From Lachnospiraceae bacterium (lineage in GTDB: Bacteria > Bacillota > Clostridia > Lachnospirales > Lachnospiraceae), in NCBI GenBank assembly GCA_017934175.1, contig JAGBKB010000005.1, forward strand, positions 1 to 42,004: a stretch of 42,004 nucleotides of DNA, written 5' to 3'. Under the pieces are notes generated by a model, which did not search any database, was not told where the DNA came from, and was given only the letters and a program-made list of their open reading frames with translations. The translations under genes and the position numbers were made by a program. Positions 26,211 through 34,988 of the stretch are shown piece after piece; position 1 is the first letter of the stretch; each line of letters begins with the position of its first letter.

Positions 26211-26963
26211 CTAAAATTGAGATTTAGGTGGCTGATAAAAGTTTTGTAAGTCTTGAGATAATTTTTCTGCATTTTGACCAAAGTTATAACCTTGTTGTTG
26301 ACCGAAGTTTTGTGGTTGGAAGTTTTGATTAGAAAAACCATTGTTCTGTCCAAAACCTTGATTCTGCACAAAAGGTTGACTATATGGTTGTGCTCCCATA
26401 TCATAACCTGCTTGCATATTAAAATTAAATCCATTTGGTGCTTGTGATTGCATACCACTTGCTCCATTGGTTGGCAAATAATCCATAGCACCAATCGTAT
26501 CAGCACTTAATGAAAAAATATACTGTTTCTCTCCCATTTTTTTGCAATCACCATCGAGTGCATATATAGCACCAGAAATAACATCAATAAGTCTTTGTGC
26601 CACTTGTTGTGTTGCTATCTCAACATTCACCATAGCAGTAAAACCACTTTTTACACTCTTAATAATAGGGAATGCTTCTTCAAATGTTTTTGGGACATAC
26701 ACTTGTATCTTACCATTACTTTTAGTTTTTTGGCTTTGATTATTTCTTGCCATATCAAAACTGTGATTACCTAAATTAAACTCATTACTCCTATTTTGAA
26801 ATGATGGAGTACTATTTCCATTTTTCTTTGAAAATGTTTTAGGTAAAGAAAAGCCACTCTGCTGTCCATTATCTTGGAAATCATTTTCATCATCAAACAT
26901 CATATCATCTTCAGCATTGAAAATATTTTTTACTGTCTTTTTTACTTCATTTAAAATACCCAT
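26211..26963 (-). CDS. sepF: SepF-type cell division protein with Q/N-rich C-terminal tail
   Basis: With the ATG at 26963 (GGAGG 5 bases upstream) the protein has 250 residues. It starts with a membrane-binding amphipathic helix (MGILNEVKKTVKNIF). A flexible linker (about 20-84) leads to a SepF core (about 85-160) with IQVYVPKTFEEA, AMVNVEIATQQVAQRLIDVISGAIYALDG and YIFSLSAD. SepF anchors FtsZ at the division site. It does not end after the core as usual: residues 161-250 are low complexity, about one third Q or N, with many F, Y and G and few charges, ending DLQNFYQPPKSQF. The tail is absent from classical SepF. Confidence 0.92.
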   Translation of the reverse strand: MGILNEVKKTVKNIFNAEDDMMFDDENDFQDNGQQSGFSLPKTFSKKNGNSTPSFQNRSNEFNLGNHSFDMARNNQSQKTKSNGKIQVYVPKTFEEAFPIIKSVKSGFTAMVNVEIATQQVAQRLIDVISGAIYALDGDCKKMGEKQYIFSLSADTIGAMDYLPTNGASGMQSQAPNGFNFNMQAGYDMGAQPYSQPFVQNQGFGQNNGFSNQNFQPQNFGQQQGYNFGQNAEKLSQDLQNFYQPPKSQF

Positions 26964-27026
26964 ATGAGCCTCCAAATATTTATCTATAAAATACTATAAT
27001 AAACTATGAATTAAGTTAATCATATA

Positions 27027-27035
27027 ATTATACCA
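27027..27035 (-). promoter_or_regulatory. possible extended -10 promoter ahead of sepF
   Basis: TGGTATAAT on the minus strand lies in the 86-base gap before sepF, the largest gap within this operon. No good -35 is visible, so it would depend on the extended -10. It would give sepF and the downstream genes a start independent of mreC. Confidence 0.4.
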
Positions 27036-27049
27036 CAAAAGTCAGTATT

Positions 27050-28450
27050 TTACGATATTAAATCTCCTTCATTTATTTCACTTGCATTTAGTGCTAAATG
27101 GTCATAAATTGCTACGCCATTAACTGTATTATCCTTTATTATGGCATATTCATTTGTCCTATCTATCACTTCAATATTTTTAAACACCGCGTAGCCCTTA
27201 TTCATATTATATACTCCTTCAAGTTTCTTAACTTCATTTAAGGAATATATATCATTGTATCTATTAGTCAGCACATCTCCATATTTAACTTTTGAAAGCG
27301 CATCATCTATTGATATATAATAATACTTATCATCTTCTTTAGATATATTGAACGTAACTCTTTCCTTTGCTCCATTTGCAACAAACTTATAACACATATC
27401 CTCATCCGTACTTAAATCTTTTTCTATAATGTTCTTTGGAATTACAAAACAATCTTTAGATATAATTGATTTTATTGGTATTTTAAACCCATGAACTTTC
27501 TTATTTTCTATTTCAAAATCTACAACTCTCTTATCAATAAACTTTTCTGGATATTCAGTTATATATAGTTTAAAATGTTTTTTTCCATCACTGCCTATAA
27601 AACTATCTATTCGACCATTTGCCGTTACATTTTCATATACAAACTTTATTCTTAAAGAATCTTTATTGCTGTAGTTGTCATAATCATACACGCTATCAAA
27701 TACTATAACAAACTCTGGGCTTTTAATAATCTTATATATAGCATCATTTTTCCTTACATCTTTTTTTTGTGTTTCATATTTAGATACACTATATCCTTTG
27801 ATTAACTCTTCAGTAAAATCATCTGATTTTGCTGTCTCAAATCCATCTATCAAAAATGAAATAAGTCCTGCATACTTCGCATATCCCTTTTCTTTTGCAC
27901 TAATCTCTTTTTCTATATCCCTATCTTCTAACTGTTTTACAATATTTATTTCATTTATTAACTCCCTTAAACCATCTTTTGCTAAATATATATTTGAGAA
28001 TTCTAAATCAGATATATTATTGTTATACATTTTTATATTCTGCTTTATAGAACTTTTATCTTTATCATTCAGTTCATAGAGTTTAATATTACTTGGTGCA
28101 TCATTTACAGCATATATAAAAGCCCCTCTATTTACTCTTTCTGCATTCGTCACAAAAAAATTTATATATCCGTCACTCATACAAGTAGCAACGCTTTCAT
28201 CTCTATATATAAAACCTTTATGTCTATCTACATTAACTATCTCTCCAGTTGCCACTTCGTATACTTTTACTTCTTCTTTATTAAATATTCTTACAAAATT
28301 AAAAACTATATATAAAATAATTATAAAAACAAGTACAATTAATACTCTAAATATATAAAAGACAGAAAACTTTTTTTTATTATTTACATCTTTTTTTTCA
28401 TCTATCTTTTGGCTATCTCTTTTATTATTTTTTTTAAACTTTAAAAACAT
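27050..28450 (-). CDS. HlyD-like membrane protein of the sepF locus
   Basis: The 466-residue protein has a basic cytoplasmic N-terminus (about 1-32), one transmembrane segment (about 32-52) and a large extracytoplasmic part. After the membrane comes a lipoyl-like half motif (VATGEIVNVDRHKGFIYRDE, then MSDGYINFFV), a helical region (about 130-210), and a beta-rich C-terminal half. This is the layout of HlyD-type adaptor proteins. From memory, similar proteins lie next to sepF in Clostridia with no transporter beside them, as here. The start overlaps the stop of the DacA-like gene (TAATG). Function is not established. Confidence 0.6.
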   Translation of the reverse strand: MFLKFKKNNKRDSQKIDEKKDVNNKKKFSVFYIFRVLIVLVFIIILYIVFNFVRIFNKEEVKVYEVATGEIVNVDRHKGFIYRDESVATCMSDGYINFFVTNAERVNRGAFIYAVNDAPSNIKLYELNDKDKSSIKQNIKMYNNNISDLEFSNIYLAKDGLRELINEINIVKQLEDRDIEKEISAKEKGYAKYAGLISFLIDGFETAKSDDFTEELIKGYSVSKYETQKKDVRKNDAIYKIIKSPEFVIVFDSVYDYDNYSNKDSLRIKFVYENVTANGRIDSFIGSDGKKHFKLYITEYPEKFIDKRVVDFEIENKKVHGFKIPIKSIISKDCFVIPKNIIEKDLSTDEDMCYKFVANGAKERVTFNISKEDDKYYYISIDDALSKVKYGDVLTNRYNDIYSLNEVKKLEGVYNMNKGYAVFKNIEVIDRTNEYAIIKDNTVNGVAIYDHLALNASEINEGDLIS

Positions 28451-29421
28451 TATTTTGTTATACCACTAAGTAGTGCATTAGTATTATAATATGAATTTCT
28501 TTTTGATTTTGCATTTAAAACTATACTTATATAATAATCTCCGCTCTTTTTTTCTTTAGTAACAAGCATCAAACAACTACCTGATTTCGTTGTATTTCCA
28601 GTTTTAGAACCTTCAAGTGTCACATTACTACTCATAAGTAATTCTTCTGTCACAAAATAATTTGTATTTAGCCATTTTTCATTTCTAATTGTATCATCAC
28701 TTTGAACAATTTGTGCTACATATTCTTTGCAAGTACTAATTTCTTTAAACTCTTTATATTTCATTGCTTCTCTTGTAATCAAAAATAAATCATAGGCTGT
28801 AGTAAAATGATAATCTGAATCAAGACCCACTGCATTATCAAAGTGAGTGTTAAGTGCTCCAAGTCTTTCTGCTTCATTATTCATAGCGATTATAAAATTA
28901 TCGTAATTGTTAAATACATTTTTAGCAAGAACTGTTGCAGCATCATTTCCAGAAGGTAAAAGCAATCCATACAACAAATCTTTTACAGAAACCTTATCAC
29001 CATTTTGTAGATTTGCTCTTGACTCATCTCTTTCAAGTTCTATATCTTCAGAAGTGACATAATACTCTTTAGACAAATCATCTACATTTTCCAAAACAAT
29101 GAGAGCAGTCATAATTTTTGTAAGACTCGCCATAGGCATCTTTTTATATGGATTGTGGTATTTTGTATAATTTGATTTTTGCCTATCAAGTGATGCTATA
29201 AAATAACTTTCAGCACCAACATTTTCAATAACTTGCTCTATATTGATATCTGGAACTACAATCTTTTCTGCAGTTCCCTCTGCAAATGTATCATTATTTG
29301 CTTTATATAAATTTGATATAAGTCTTTTATTGTCATAATTAACTTTGTTACCACAAGATGTTAAAGCAAATACACTAAATACAAATAACGCAAATATTCT
29401 TTTTTTAATTATCTTATACAT
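28450..29421 (-). CDS. D-alanyl-D-alanine carboxypeptidase, DacA type, lipoprotein
   Basis: The 323-residue protein belongs to the serine peptidase S11 family: active-site S99 in SLTK (99-102), SGN (157-159) and KTG (273-275). The signal ends in LTSC with lipidated C23, so it is membrane-anchored through lipid and lacks the usual C-terminal domain and amphipathic helix of DacA. It trims the fifth residue of peptidoglycan stem peptides. It starts 3 bases after rodA. Confidence 0.93.
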   Translation of the reverse strand: MYKIIKKRIFALFVFSVFALTSCGNKVNYDNKRLISNLYKANNDTFAEGTAEKIVVPDINIEQVIENVGAESYFIASLDRQKSNYTKYHNPYKKMPMASLTKIMTALIVLENVDDLSKEYYVTSEDIELERDESRANLQNGDKVSVKDLLYGLLLPSGNDAATVLAKNVFNNYDNFIIAMNNEAERLGALNTHFDNAVGLDSDYHFTTAYDLFLITREAMKYKEFKEISTCKEYVAQIVQSDDTIRNEKWLNTNYFVTEELLMSSNVTLEGSKTGNTTKSGSCLMLVTKEKKSGDYYISIVLNAKSKRNSYYNTNALLSGITK

Positions 29422-29424
29422 TGA

Positions 29425-30549
29425 TTATATTCTTGTTTCTCTACTTATATTTAATACAAAACCCATCCCCATATATATAGATAAAAGTGAAGAACCACCT
29501 TGAGAAAAGAATGGCAATGGAACTCCAGTATTTGGCATTATTGCAGTTGCAACACCAATATTTATAAGAGTTTGAACAGCAAGCCATGTTGCAACACCTA
29601 TACAAATAAGGTTCTTATAATACTCTCTCTGTTTCGAGGCTGTGACTATACAACTTATAACAAGGAAAATATATAATAAAATAATTATAAGTGTTCCAAC
29701 AAATCCTACCTCTTCCCCCACGACTGCAAATATGAAATCATTTTGTGCTTCAGCCAGCCAGTTACCATTTTTTACAGAGTTAGGTGAATTATTATTTATT
29801 CCCTTTCCAGTTACTTTTCCAGAACCTATCGCAATGACAGAGTTTTCCTGTTGGTATTGTGCCTCATTTTTTTCTGTCGGAACGAAAAATGATATAATTC
29901 TATTCTTTTGATAATCTCTTAAAAATGGCATTCGTTCTATAAAATTAAATCTCACTGACAAATATACTATCAAAAGCAAAAATGCCGCTATAGAACCAAA
30001 AATGACAAACCATTTTATCTTTAGTTTAGAAGCAAAAAGCATTGCAATAAATATTGCTGTCAAAATAAGCGAACTTGAAAGATTAGGTTGTATAAAAATA
30101 AGTAAAAATTGCACCAAGAAAAACCCTATCACTTTCATCAAGTTGCCTAATTGATTAATTTGTATATCTAATTTTTCAATATACATAGCAATAAACAAAA
30201 TCAAAAACAATTTTGCAAATTCTGATGGTTGAATCTCCATTCTTATAAATGGTATTCTTATCCATCTAATAGAGTTTCTTCCATATGCAGTTCCTGTAAT
30301 TTGCACAAGCAACAATGCAAAAACTGAAATTACAAAAAACCAATAATATCTTTGCATTACTTTTTTTAAGTTTAAAAATGATATAAGCATACAAATTATA
30401 AGTGAAGCAATAGATATACCAAGTTGTGACATAAAAGAATATATTCTTTCACCTACACTTGACTGTATAAAAATGAGCCCTGCTATATTTAATACTATGC
30501 AGGCTATAAGTTGTAAAAAACCATAATTTTTTAAATTAAAATCAAACAT
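29425..30549 (-). CDS. rodA: RodA-type SEDS peptidoglycan polymerase
   Basis: The 374-residue protein has about ten transmembrane helices and SEDS family motifs (FIRMEIQPSEFAKLFLILFIA, GSGKVTGKGI, EAQNDFIFAVVGEEVGF, MPNTGVPLPFFSQGGSSLLS). RodA and FtsW are hard to tell apart from sequence alone; position right behind PBP2 and mreCD favours RodA. It polymerises glycan strands from lipid II with its PBP2 partner during elongation. The start overlaps the PBP2 stop (TAATG). Confidence 0.92.
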   Translation of the reverse strand: MFDFNLKNYGFLQLIACIVLNIAGLIFIQSSVGERIYSFMSQLGISIASLIICMLISFLNLKKVMQRYYWFFVISVFALLLVQITGTAYGRNSIRWIRIPFIRMEIQPSEFAKLFLILFIAMYIEKLDIQINQLGNLMKVIGFFLVQFLLIFIQPNLSSSLILTAIFIAMLFASKLKIKWFVIFGSIAAFLLLIVYLSVRFNFIERMPFLRDYQKNRIISFFVPTEKNEAQYQQENSVIAIGSGKVTGKGINNNSPNSVKNGNWLAEAQNDFIFAVVGEEVGFVGTLIIILLYIFLVISCIVTASKQREYYKNLICIGVATWLAVQTLINIGVATAIMPNTGVPLPFFSQGGSSLLSIYMGMGFVLNISRETRI

Positions 30550-33425
30550 TATTCTGATACAGATATTGACTTTATATCATCAGTTCCTTTATTAAGTATT
30601 TCTTCAAATGTAGTAACCCCATACATATAATTATATACACGATTAGCAAGTGCCGCCGCATTTCCCGATGAATATCCAAATGGTATAACCACATTTACTG
30701 CAACCTCTGGTGCATACATAGGTGCAAATGAAACAAACACTGCGTGGTTCGTTCTATCATTTCTTTCTTGTGCCGTTCCAGTCTTGCCACAAATTTCAAT
30801 ACCTTGAGACCTAAATATAATCTTTGCAATTCCATCAGTTACCATTTTTCTCATTCCCTCATATACAGTTTTAAAAGTCTCTTCTGTGATAGGGATATGG
30901 TCAACAAGTTTTGGTGCGAACTCCAATAAAACATTTCCTGACTTATCTACAACTTTTTCAATAAGCGATAAATCATATAAGGTGCCACCATTTGCAAGTG
31001 CCACAGTGTATCTTGCAAGTTGAACATTATTGTATGCATGTGTTCCTTGTCCCATAGCAGACCTTTCAGGGTCAGTATATGATATAGTAGGCTCTAATTC
31101 ATCAATCTCAACTCCTGATTTTTTATCAAGCCCAAACATCTTACAATATCTCTGCAAAATTCTAAGACCATTGTCAGTACTATAATTTTCATTATCATCT
31201 ACAGATAACATATGTCCGTATTTAGAAAATACAACGTTGCATGAATTACTTATGGCATCTATTATATTTAAATCACCGTGGTCATATGGATAAGCCCAAC
31301 ATTTTATAGGTGGGTCTACTTCTTCATATATTCCACTACAGTTAGTGGTTAAATGTCTATCAATCTTTCTCTCTTCAAGTACTGCAAGCGCTGTTATAGG
31401 CTTAAATGAAGAACCAGGTGCTAACTGTGTTTGAGTAGAGCAACAAACTAATGGGTAAGATTTATTATTATGAAGAGATTCTATATATTTTCTATTATAA
31501 ACTAAATTATTATCATAAGATGGATAAGTGGCAAGTGCCCTTATTTTTCCATTGTTGACATCAGTTACAACTATTGAACCTGCATAAGGGTCAAGCGCTA
31601 AATCTGATGGCTTTAACACCATATCTCTAACTAATCTTATAAAGTAAGTATACATATATTCATCAGTTGCTTTAGATATTTTTTCGTACTCAACATCATT
31701 CCAAGGTAAAAATCCTTGTTCAAACAATGCCATTATGAGAAGTCTATTGGTTATATATTTTTCCTTAATAGCAAACTTATAGACAAGTTTGTCAAACTCT
31801 TCATTGTCATCAAGTTCTCCCATAATATATGTAACTAAACTTTCAAATATAGTATCTCTATCACCATATCTATCACCTGAATATATTTTTGTAGAATCTA
31901 TCCAAGTTTCTTCTATTGCTTTAAACAAAAAGTCTCTAAGTGATATAGTATCCTCTTTCCATCTTATATATTCTTCTACATCTCTGTCTATAGCATCAGA
32001 CATAAGAATATTATTATGTGTATGAAGATAAGTATATACATAAGCAGTAAAGTTTTGTGCAGTATTGTTAAGATTCATTTGTATATCAGCATTTGGGTCC
32101 ATAAGATTAGTATATATTATTTGTTTTGCTCTTTCTTTTGCTTCTAAAAACAATCTATATATTTCTTTTTCAGCATACTTCGCATCAGGAGAATAAAAAT
32201 GCTCTTTATCAAGGACATGATTATCTATCAAATGATAATATGCATCATGCGCTGATATCTCCATCTTTGATGATGAAAGTCTAACATTTGATACATCTTT
32301 GTTTACAATTTTAGAACCAAGTATTCCAGCAAGTCGTTGTTCAAGTAAATTATAATTTGCTATCTGGTCATTTACTTTTATGGTTACATACACATCTGCT
32401 CCAGCCTTCGATTCTTTTTCTTCAAGAGTCTCTAATATTTTTCCACCAGAGTCAACAACTATTCTCTTGTAACCTTTCTGTCCGCATAAATATTTTTCCA
32501 TAGACTTTTCTATGCCGAGTAGTCCAACTTTATCATTTAAATCGTATTGGTCATTTTGATATTTTTCTTTTAACCACTCTATATGATTTTCACTCGTTTG
32601 ACCAACATATCCTACTATATGTGCAAAATAAATTGCATAATTATATCTTCTTGCACTTGTCTCTTCAACATTTACACCTTTAAGTGTACCAAGGTTCTCC
32701 AATATCTCTGATGCACATCTTCCACTTACATTTTCAGAAATAGTAGTAGGTTGATACTTTTGGTATGATGTAAGTCTCATAGTATAGTGAATTCCAATCA
32801 TATCAAGCATAGTCTCATCAGAGACAATTATAGGATTGCCATATTCATCAGTTATATAATCCATAGCATACCTATGCTTTGAATGTTCAAATGCCTCTTT
32901 AGCAGATATGTCAGACCTATACTGATAATTTCTTCCTTCATCAAGGTCTTCTACTCTTCTGCCATATACATTTGCAATAAAAGTCCTATGTTGTTTCTCA
33001 TTAGTTGTTGTAAATACAAATTTCCCTTTTTCATCTTTTTCTACAAAATATCTTGACTGTATATTACAATTATACTTTTCAAGAATCTTGGCAAGTTGTA
33101 GAAGCATTTTGTTTCTCTCATTTATATCATGAGTATTTTGTTTGTATGCATCTACATCCGCAATAGTTATATTTTTAACCAACTCATTATAAGCAAGAAT
33201 ATTACCATCTATGTCATATATGTTTCCTCTCGCTGCAGGTATAGTTACTGTTTTTACAGATTTTTGCACATAGTTATTTTCATAATATTCTCCATTTATA
33301 ATCTGCAAATTAAATAACCTAACTATTACTACAATAAAAAGCATAGAGAAAATAAAGCCAAGAATATTATTTCGGCTATTTTCTCCCTTAAATATTTCTC
33401 TAATTATATATAATATCATCTGCAT
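30549..33425 (-). CDS. penicillin-binding protein 2 (MrdA type), unusually large
   Basis: The 958-residue protein has an N-terminal transmembrane helix (about 22-41), a class B dimerisation region (PAARGNIYDIDGNILAYNE near 73) and a transpeptidase domain with SSFK (S673 acting), SCN (728-730) and KTG (881-883). Usual PBP2 proteins have 600-700 residues. The extra length lies mostly between about residues 130-230 and 390-610, a helical region rich in D, Y and K with no motif I can name. Context of mreCD and rodA makes the elongation-type PBP2 role clear. No strong ribosome binding site precedes the ATG. Confidence 0.93.
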   Translation of the reverse strand: MQMILYIIREIFKGENSRNNILGFIFSMLFIVVIVRLFNLQIINGEYYENNYVQKSVKTVTIPAARGNIYDIDGNILAYNELVKNITIADVDAYKQNTHDINERNKMLLQLAKILEKYNCNIQSRYFVEKDEKGKFVFTTTNEKQHRTFIANVYGRRVEDLDEGRNYQYRSDISAKEAFEHSKHRYAMDYITDEYGNPIIVSDETMLDMIGIHYTMRLTSYQKYQPTTISENVSGRCASEILENLGTLKGVNVEETSARRYNYAIYFAHIVGYVGQTSENHIEWLKEKYQNDQYDLNDKVGLLGIEKSMEKYLCGQKGYKRIVVDSGGKILETLEEKESKAGADVYVTIKVNDQIANYNLLEQRLAGILGSKIVNKDVSNVRLSSSKMEISAHDAYYHLIDNHVLDKEHFYSPDAKYAEKEIYRLFLEAKERAKQIIYTNLMDPNADIQMNLNNTAQNFTAYVYTYLHTHNNILMSDAIDRDVEEYIRWKEDTISLRDFLFKAIEETWIDSTKIYSGDRYGDRDTIFESLVTYIMGELDDNEEFDKLVYKFAIKEKYITNRLLIMALFEQGFLPWNDVEYEKISKATDEYMYTYFIRLVRDMVLKPSDLALDPYAGSIVVTDVNNGKIRALATYPSYDNNLVYNRKYIESLHNNKSYPLVCCSTQTQLAPGSSFKPITALAVLEERKIDRHLTTNCSGIYEEVDPPIKCWAYPYDHGDLNIIDAISNSCNVVFSKYGHMLSVDDNENYSTDNGLRILQRYCKMFGLDKKSGVEIDELEPTISYTDPERSAMGQGTHAYNNVQLARYTVALANGGTLYDLSLIEKVVDKSGNVLLEFAPKLVDHIPITEETFKTVYEGMRKMVTDGIAKIIFRSQGIEICGKTGTAQERNDRTNHAVFVSFAPMYAPEVAVNVVIPFGYSSGNAAALANRVYNYMYGVTTFEEILNKGTDDIKSISVSE

Positions 33426-33435
33426 ATTTATAATA

Positions 33436-33954
33436 TCATAATGTCCTTTTGTGTATTAAATTAAGTTTGTACAATAATTTATATATTAACACTGTTGTTA
33501 TAAGAGTAAAAAGAATACTTGGTGCTATCACATTAAATAAATAAAATGGAAAATTAAACCTTCTTCTTATCAAAAAATGAGTTATATATATGTATACATT
33601 ATAAACTAAACCATTTACTAGACTTAAAAGCATTGGCAAAGTTATAGTGTCCTCAAAAAATGATGCATTGAGTATGCCATTTGCAAAGCCTATAACAGAA
33701 TAAATTAATATGTATAGTCCAAATACTCCATTAAAATACATATCGCATAAAAACCCACAAAATAATCCAGTAATTATTCCTACATCTTCTCCATATAAGA
33801 GCCCGTATGAAAATGTTATAATAAGAAGAAGATTTGGAGAACAAGAAAGAAAAGGTATCAATGGGAATATTGATGTCTGTATAAAAAATGCAAAGAAAAT
33901 AATTAATATATGAATTATTGCTTTGCTAAATTTTCCTACTCTTACATTTATCAT
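33436..33954 (-). CDS. mreD: rod shape-determining protein MreD
   Basis: The 172-residue protein has about five hydrophobic segments and the weak MreD pattern (IPFLSCSPNLLLIITFSYGLLYGEDVGIITGLFCGFLCDMYF). It overlaps mreC by one base. MreD is part of the elongasome with MreC, RodA and PBP2. Identification rests on the helix pattern plus position. Confidence 0.88.
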   Translation of the reverse strand: MINVRVGKFSKAIIHILIIFFAFFIQTSIFPLIPFLSCSPNLLLIITFSYGLLYGEDVGIITGLFCGFLCDMYFNGVFGLYILIYSVIGFANGILNASFFEDTITLPMLLSLVNGLVYNVYIYITHFLIRRRFNFPFYLFNVIAPSILFTLITTVLIYKLLYKLNLIHKRTL

Positions 33955-34793
33955 TAATCTTTTATACTATCCGATTTAAGTCTTGTTATAACAAGCACTT
34001 CTGTCAAATTGTTAAAATCAGTAACTGGTATTAAATATCCACTTTTAGATAATTGATTGTCATTGACATATATATCTGTTGCGTAGCCTATTAAAATATT
34101 TGGCAAAAACTTAGAAGATATATTGGATGTTACTATTTTATCTCCATCAACAACTGCTGCATTCATATTTATTCCAGTCAACTTTAATCTATTGTTATTA
34201 TAAAGAGTTATGTCTCCTTCAACCATACAGGCTTCAAATGAGTGTTGTGTCATAGCAGCCACTCTTGATTCATCATCAATTATAGAACGAACAGTTGCAT
34301 AATTGTATCCTACAGATGAAACTATTCCACAAAGACCTTTATTTGACAAAACATTCATATCAACTTTGATTCCATCTTTTGTGCCTTTATCAATTTTGAA
34401 AACTTGAAACCACTCATCGGTGTCTTTAGATATTACTCTTGCTGCGGTTTTAGGATAAATGTCATACTCATCACCTAAATCATAAAGTGCTCTTAATCTA
34501 TCTGCTTCATAAGATTTTGTTTTTAGTAAATTATTTGTCTCAGATAATGAAGCAACCTGTGCTTCTAATATCTTTATTCTTTCATTTGCCTCTTTTAAAT
34601 CTGTAGAGTTCATCGCACGGCGAACAAATATCATGCCAATATTATTTATTCCTTTTTGAATAGGAACTATAACACTCGAAAAAGCATTACGAACCGAGAG
34701 TGTCACACTTGGGACATAATGGCTAAATGTTATAGATGCTATCGACAAAAGAACAACTATAATTATAACTATTTTACTATGTTGATTTTTCAT
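33954..34793 (-). CDS. mreC: rod shape-determining protein MreC
   Basis: The 279-residue protein has an N-terminal transmembrane helix (about 8-26), a coiled coil (about 52-92, LKEANERIKILEAQVASLSE) and the MreC beta-barrel domain with GVKVDMNVLSNKGLCGIVSSV-like strands (about 138-160) and VRSIIDDESRVAA. It scaffolds PBP2 outside the membrane. No mreB lies upstream in this window; mreC is first after its own promoter. No clear Shine-Dalgarno sequence precedes the ATG. Confidence 0.92.
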   Translation of the reverse strand: MKNQHSKIVIIIVVLLSIASITFSHYVPSVTLSVRNAFSSVIVPIQKGINNIGMIFVRRAMNSTDLKEANERIKILEAQVASLSETNNLLKTKSYEADRLRALYDLGDEYDIYPKTAARVISKDTDEWFQVFKIDKGTKDGIKVDMNVLSNKGLCGIVSSVGYNYATVRSIIDDESRVAAMTQHSFEACMVEGDITLYNNNRLKLTGINMNAAVVDGDKIVTSNISSKFLPNILIGYATDIYVNDNQLSKSGYLIPVTDFNNLTEVLVITRLKSDSIKD

Positions 34794-34810
34794 ACACTAA
34801 AAACAAGCAA

Positions 34811-34876
34811 GGGGGCATATCATAAATTAGTATTACATAACATTTTTTCAACACAAAAATAAGAAATAGTCCCCCC
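34811..34876 (-). other. mreC leader closed by G6/C5 arms
   Basis: The predicted mreC leader has GGGGGG (34871-34876) near its 5' end and CCCCC (34811-34815) shortly before the start codon, about 55 bases apart. A nested hairpin ATTTTT/AAAAAT with loop GTGTTG lies inside. G- and C-tracts stand out strongly in this AT-rich DNA. Pairing would close a long-range stem next to a start that has no evident ribosome binding site. Confidence 0.4.
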
Positions 34877-34890
34877 ATTTCTACTATTAT

Positions 34891-34919
34891 ATTATACCTA
34901 AAATTCTAAAAATATGCAA
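34891..34919 (-). promoter_or_regulatory. predicted sigma-A promoter of the mreC operon
   Basis: TTGCAT (34914-34919) and TATAAT (34891-34896) on the minus strand are 17 bases apart. Transcription should start near 34884. The -35 lies directly behind the rarA terminator. Confidence 0.75.
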
Positions 34920-34925
34920 TAAAAT

Positions 34926-34955
34926 AACCTCTAAAAAGTTAGCACTTTAGAGGTT
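34926..34955 (-). terminator. rho-independent terminator after rarA
   Basis: Arms AACCTCTAAA and TTTAGAGGTT form a perfect 10-base stem with a 10-base loop, 33 bases past the rarA stop. The following tract on the minus strand (ATTTTATT) is only moderately U-rich. Confidence 0.7.
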
Positions 34956-34988
34956 TTATATTAAAAATACATACTTTGAAGAGGCATT

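Noticed and set aside
26204-26506. Open frame of 100 residues opposite in phase to the sepF tail
   Set aside because: It is a shadow of the low-complexity Q/N-rich tail of sepF in another frame, without a ribosome binding site.
26400-26540. CRISPR-like or tandem DNA repeat in the sepF tail
   Set aside because: The repetition is in amino acid composition only; there are no regularly spaced identical DNA repeats.
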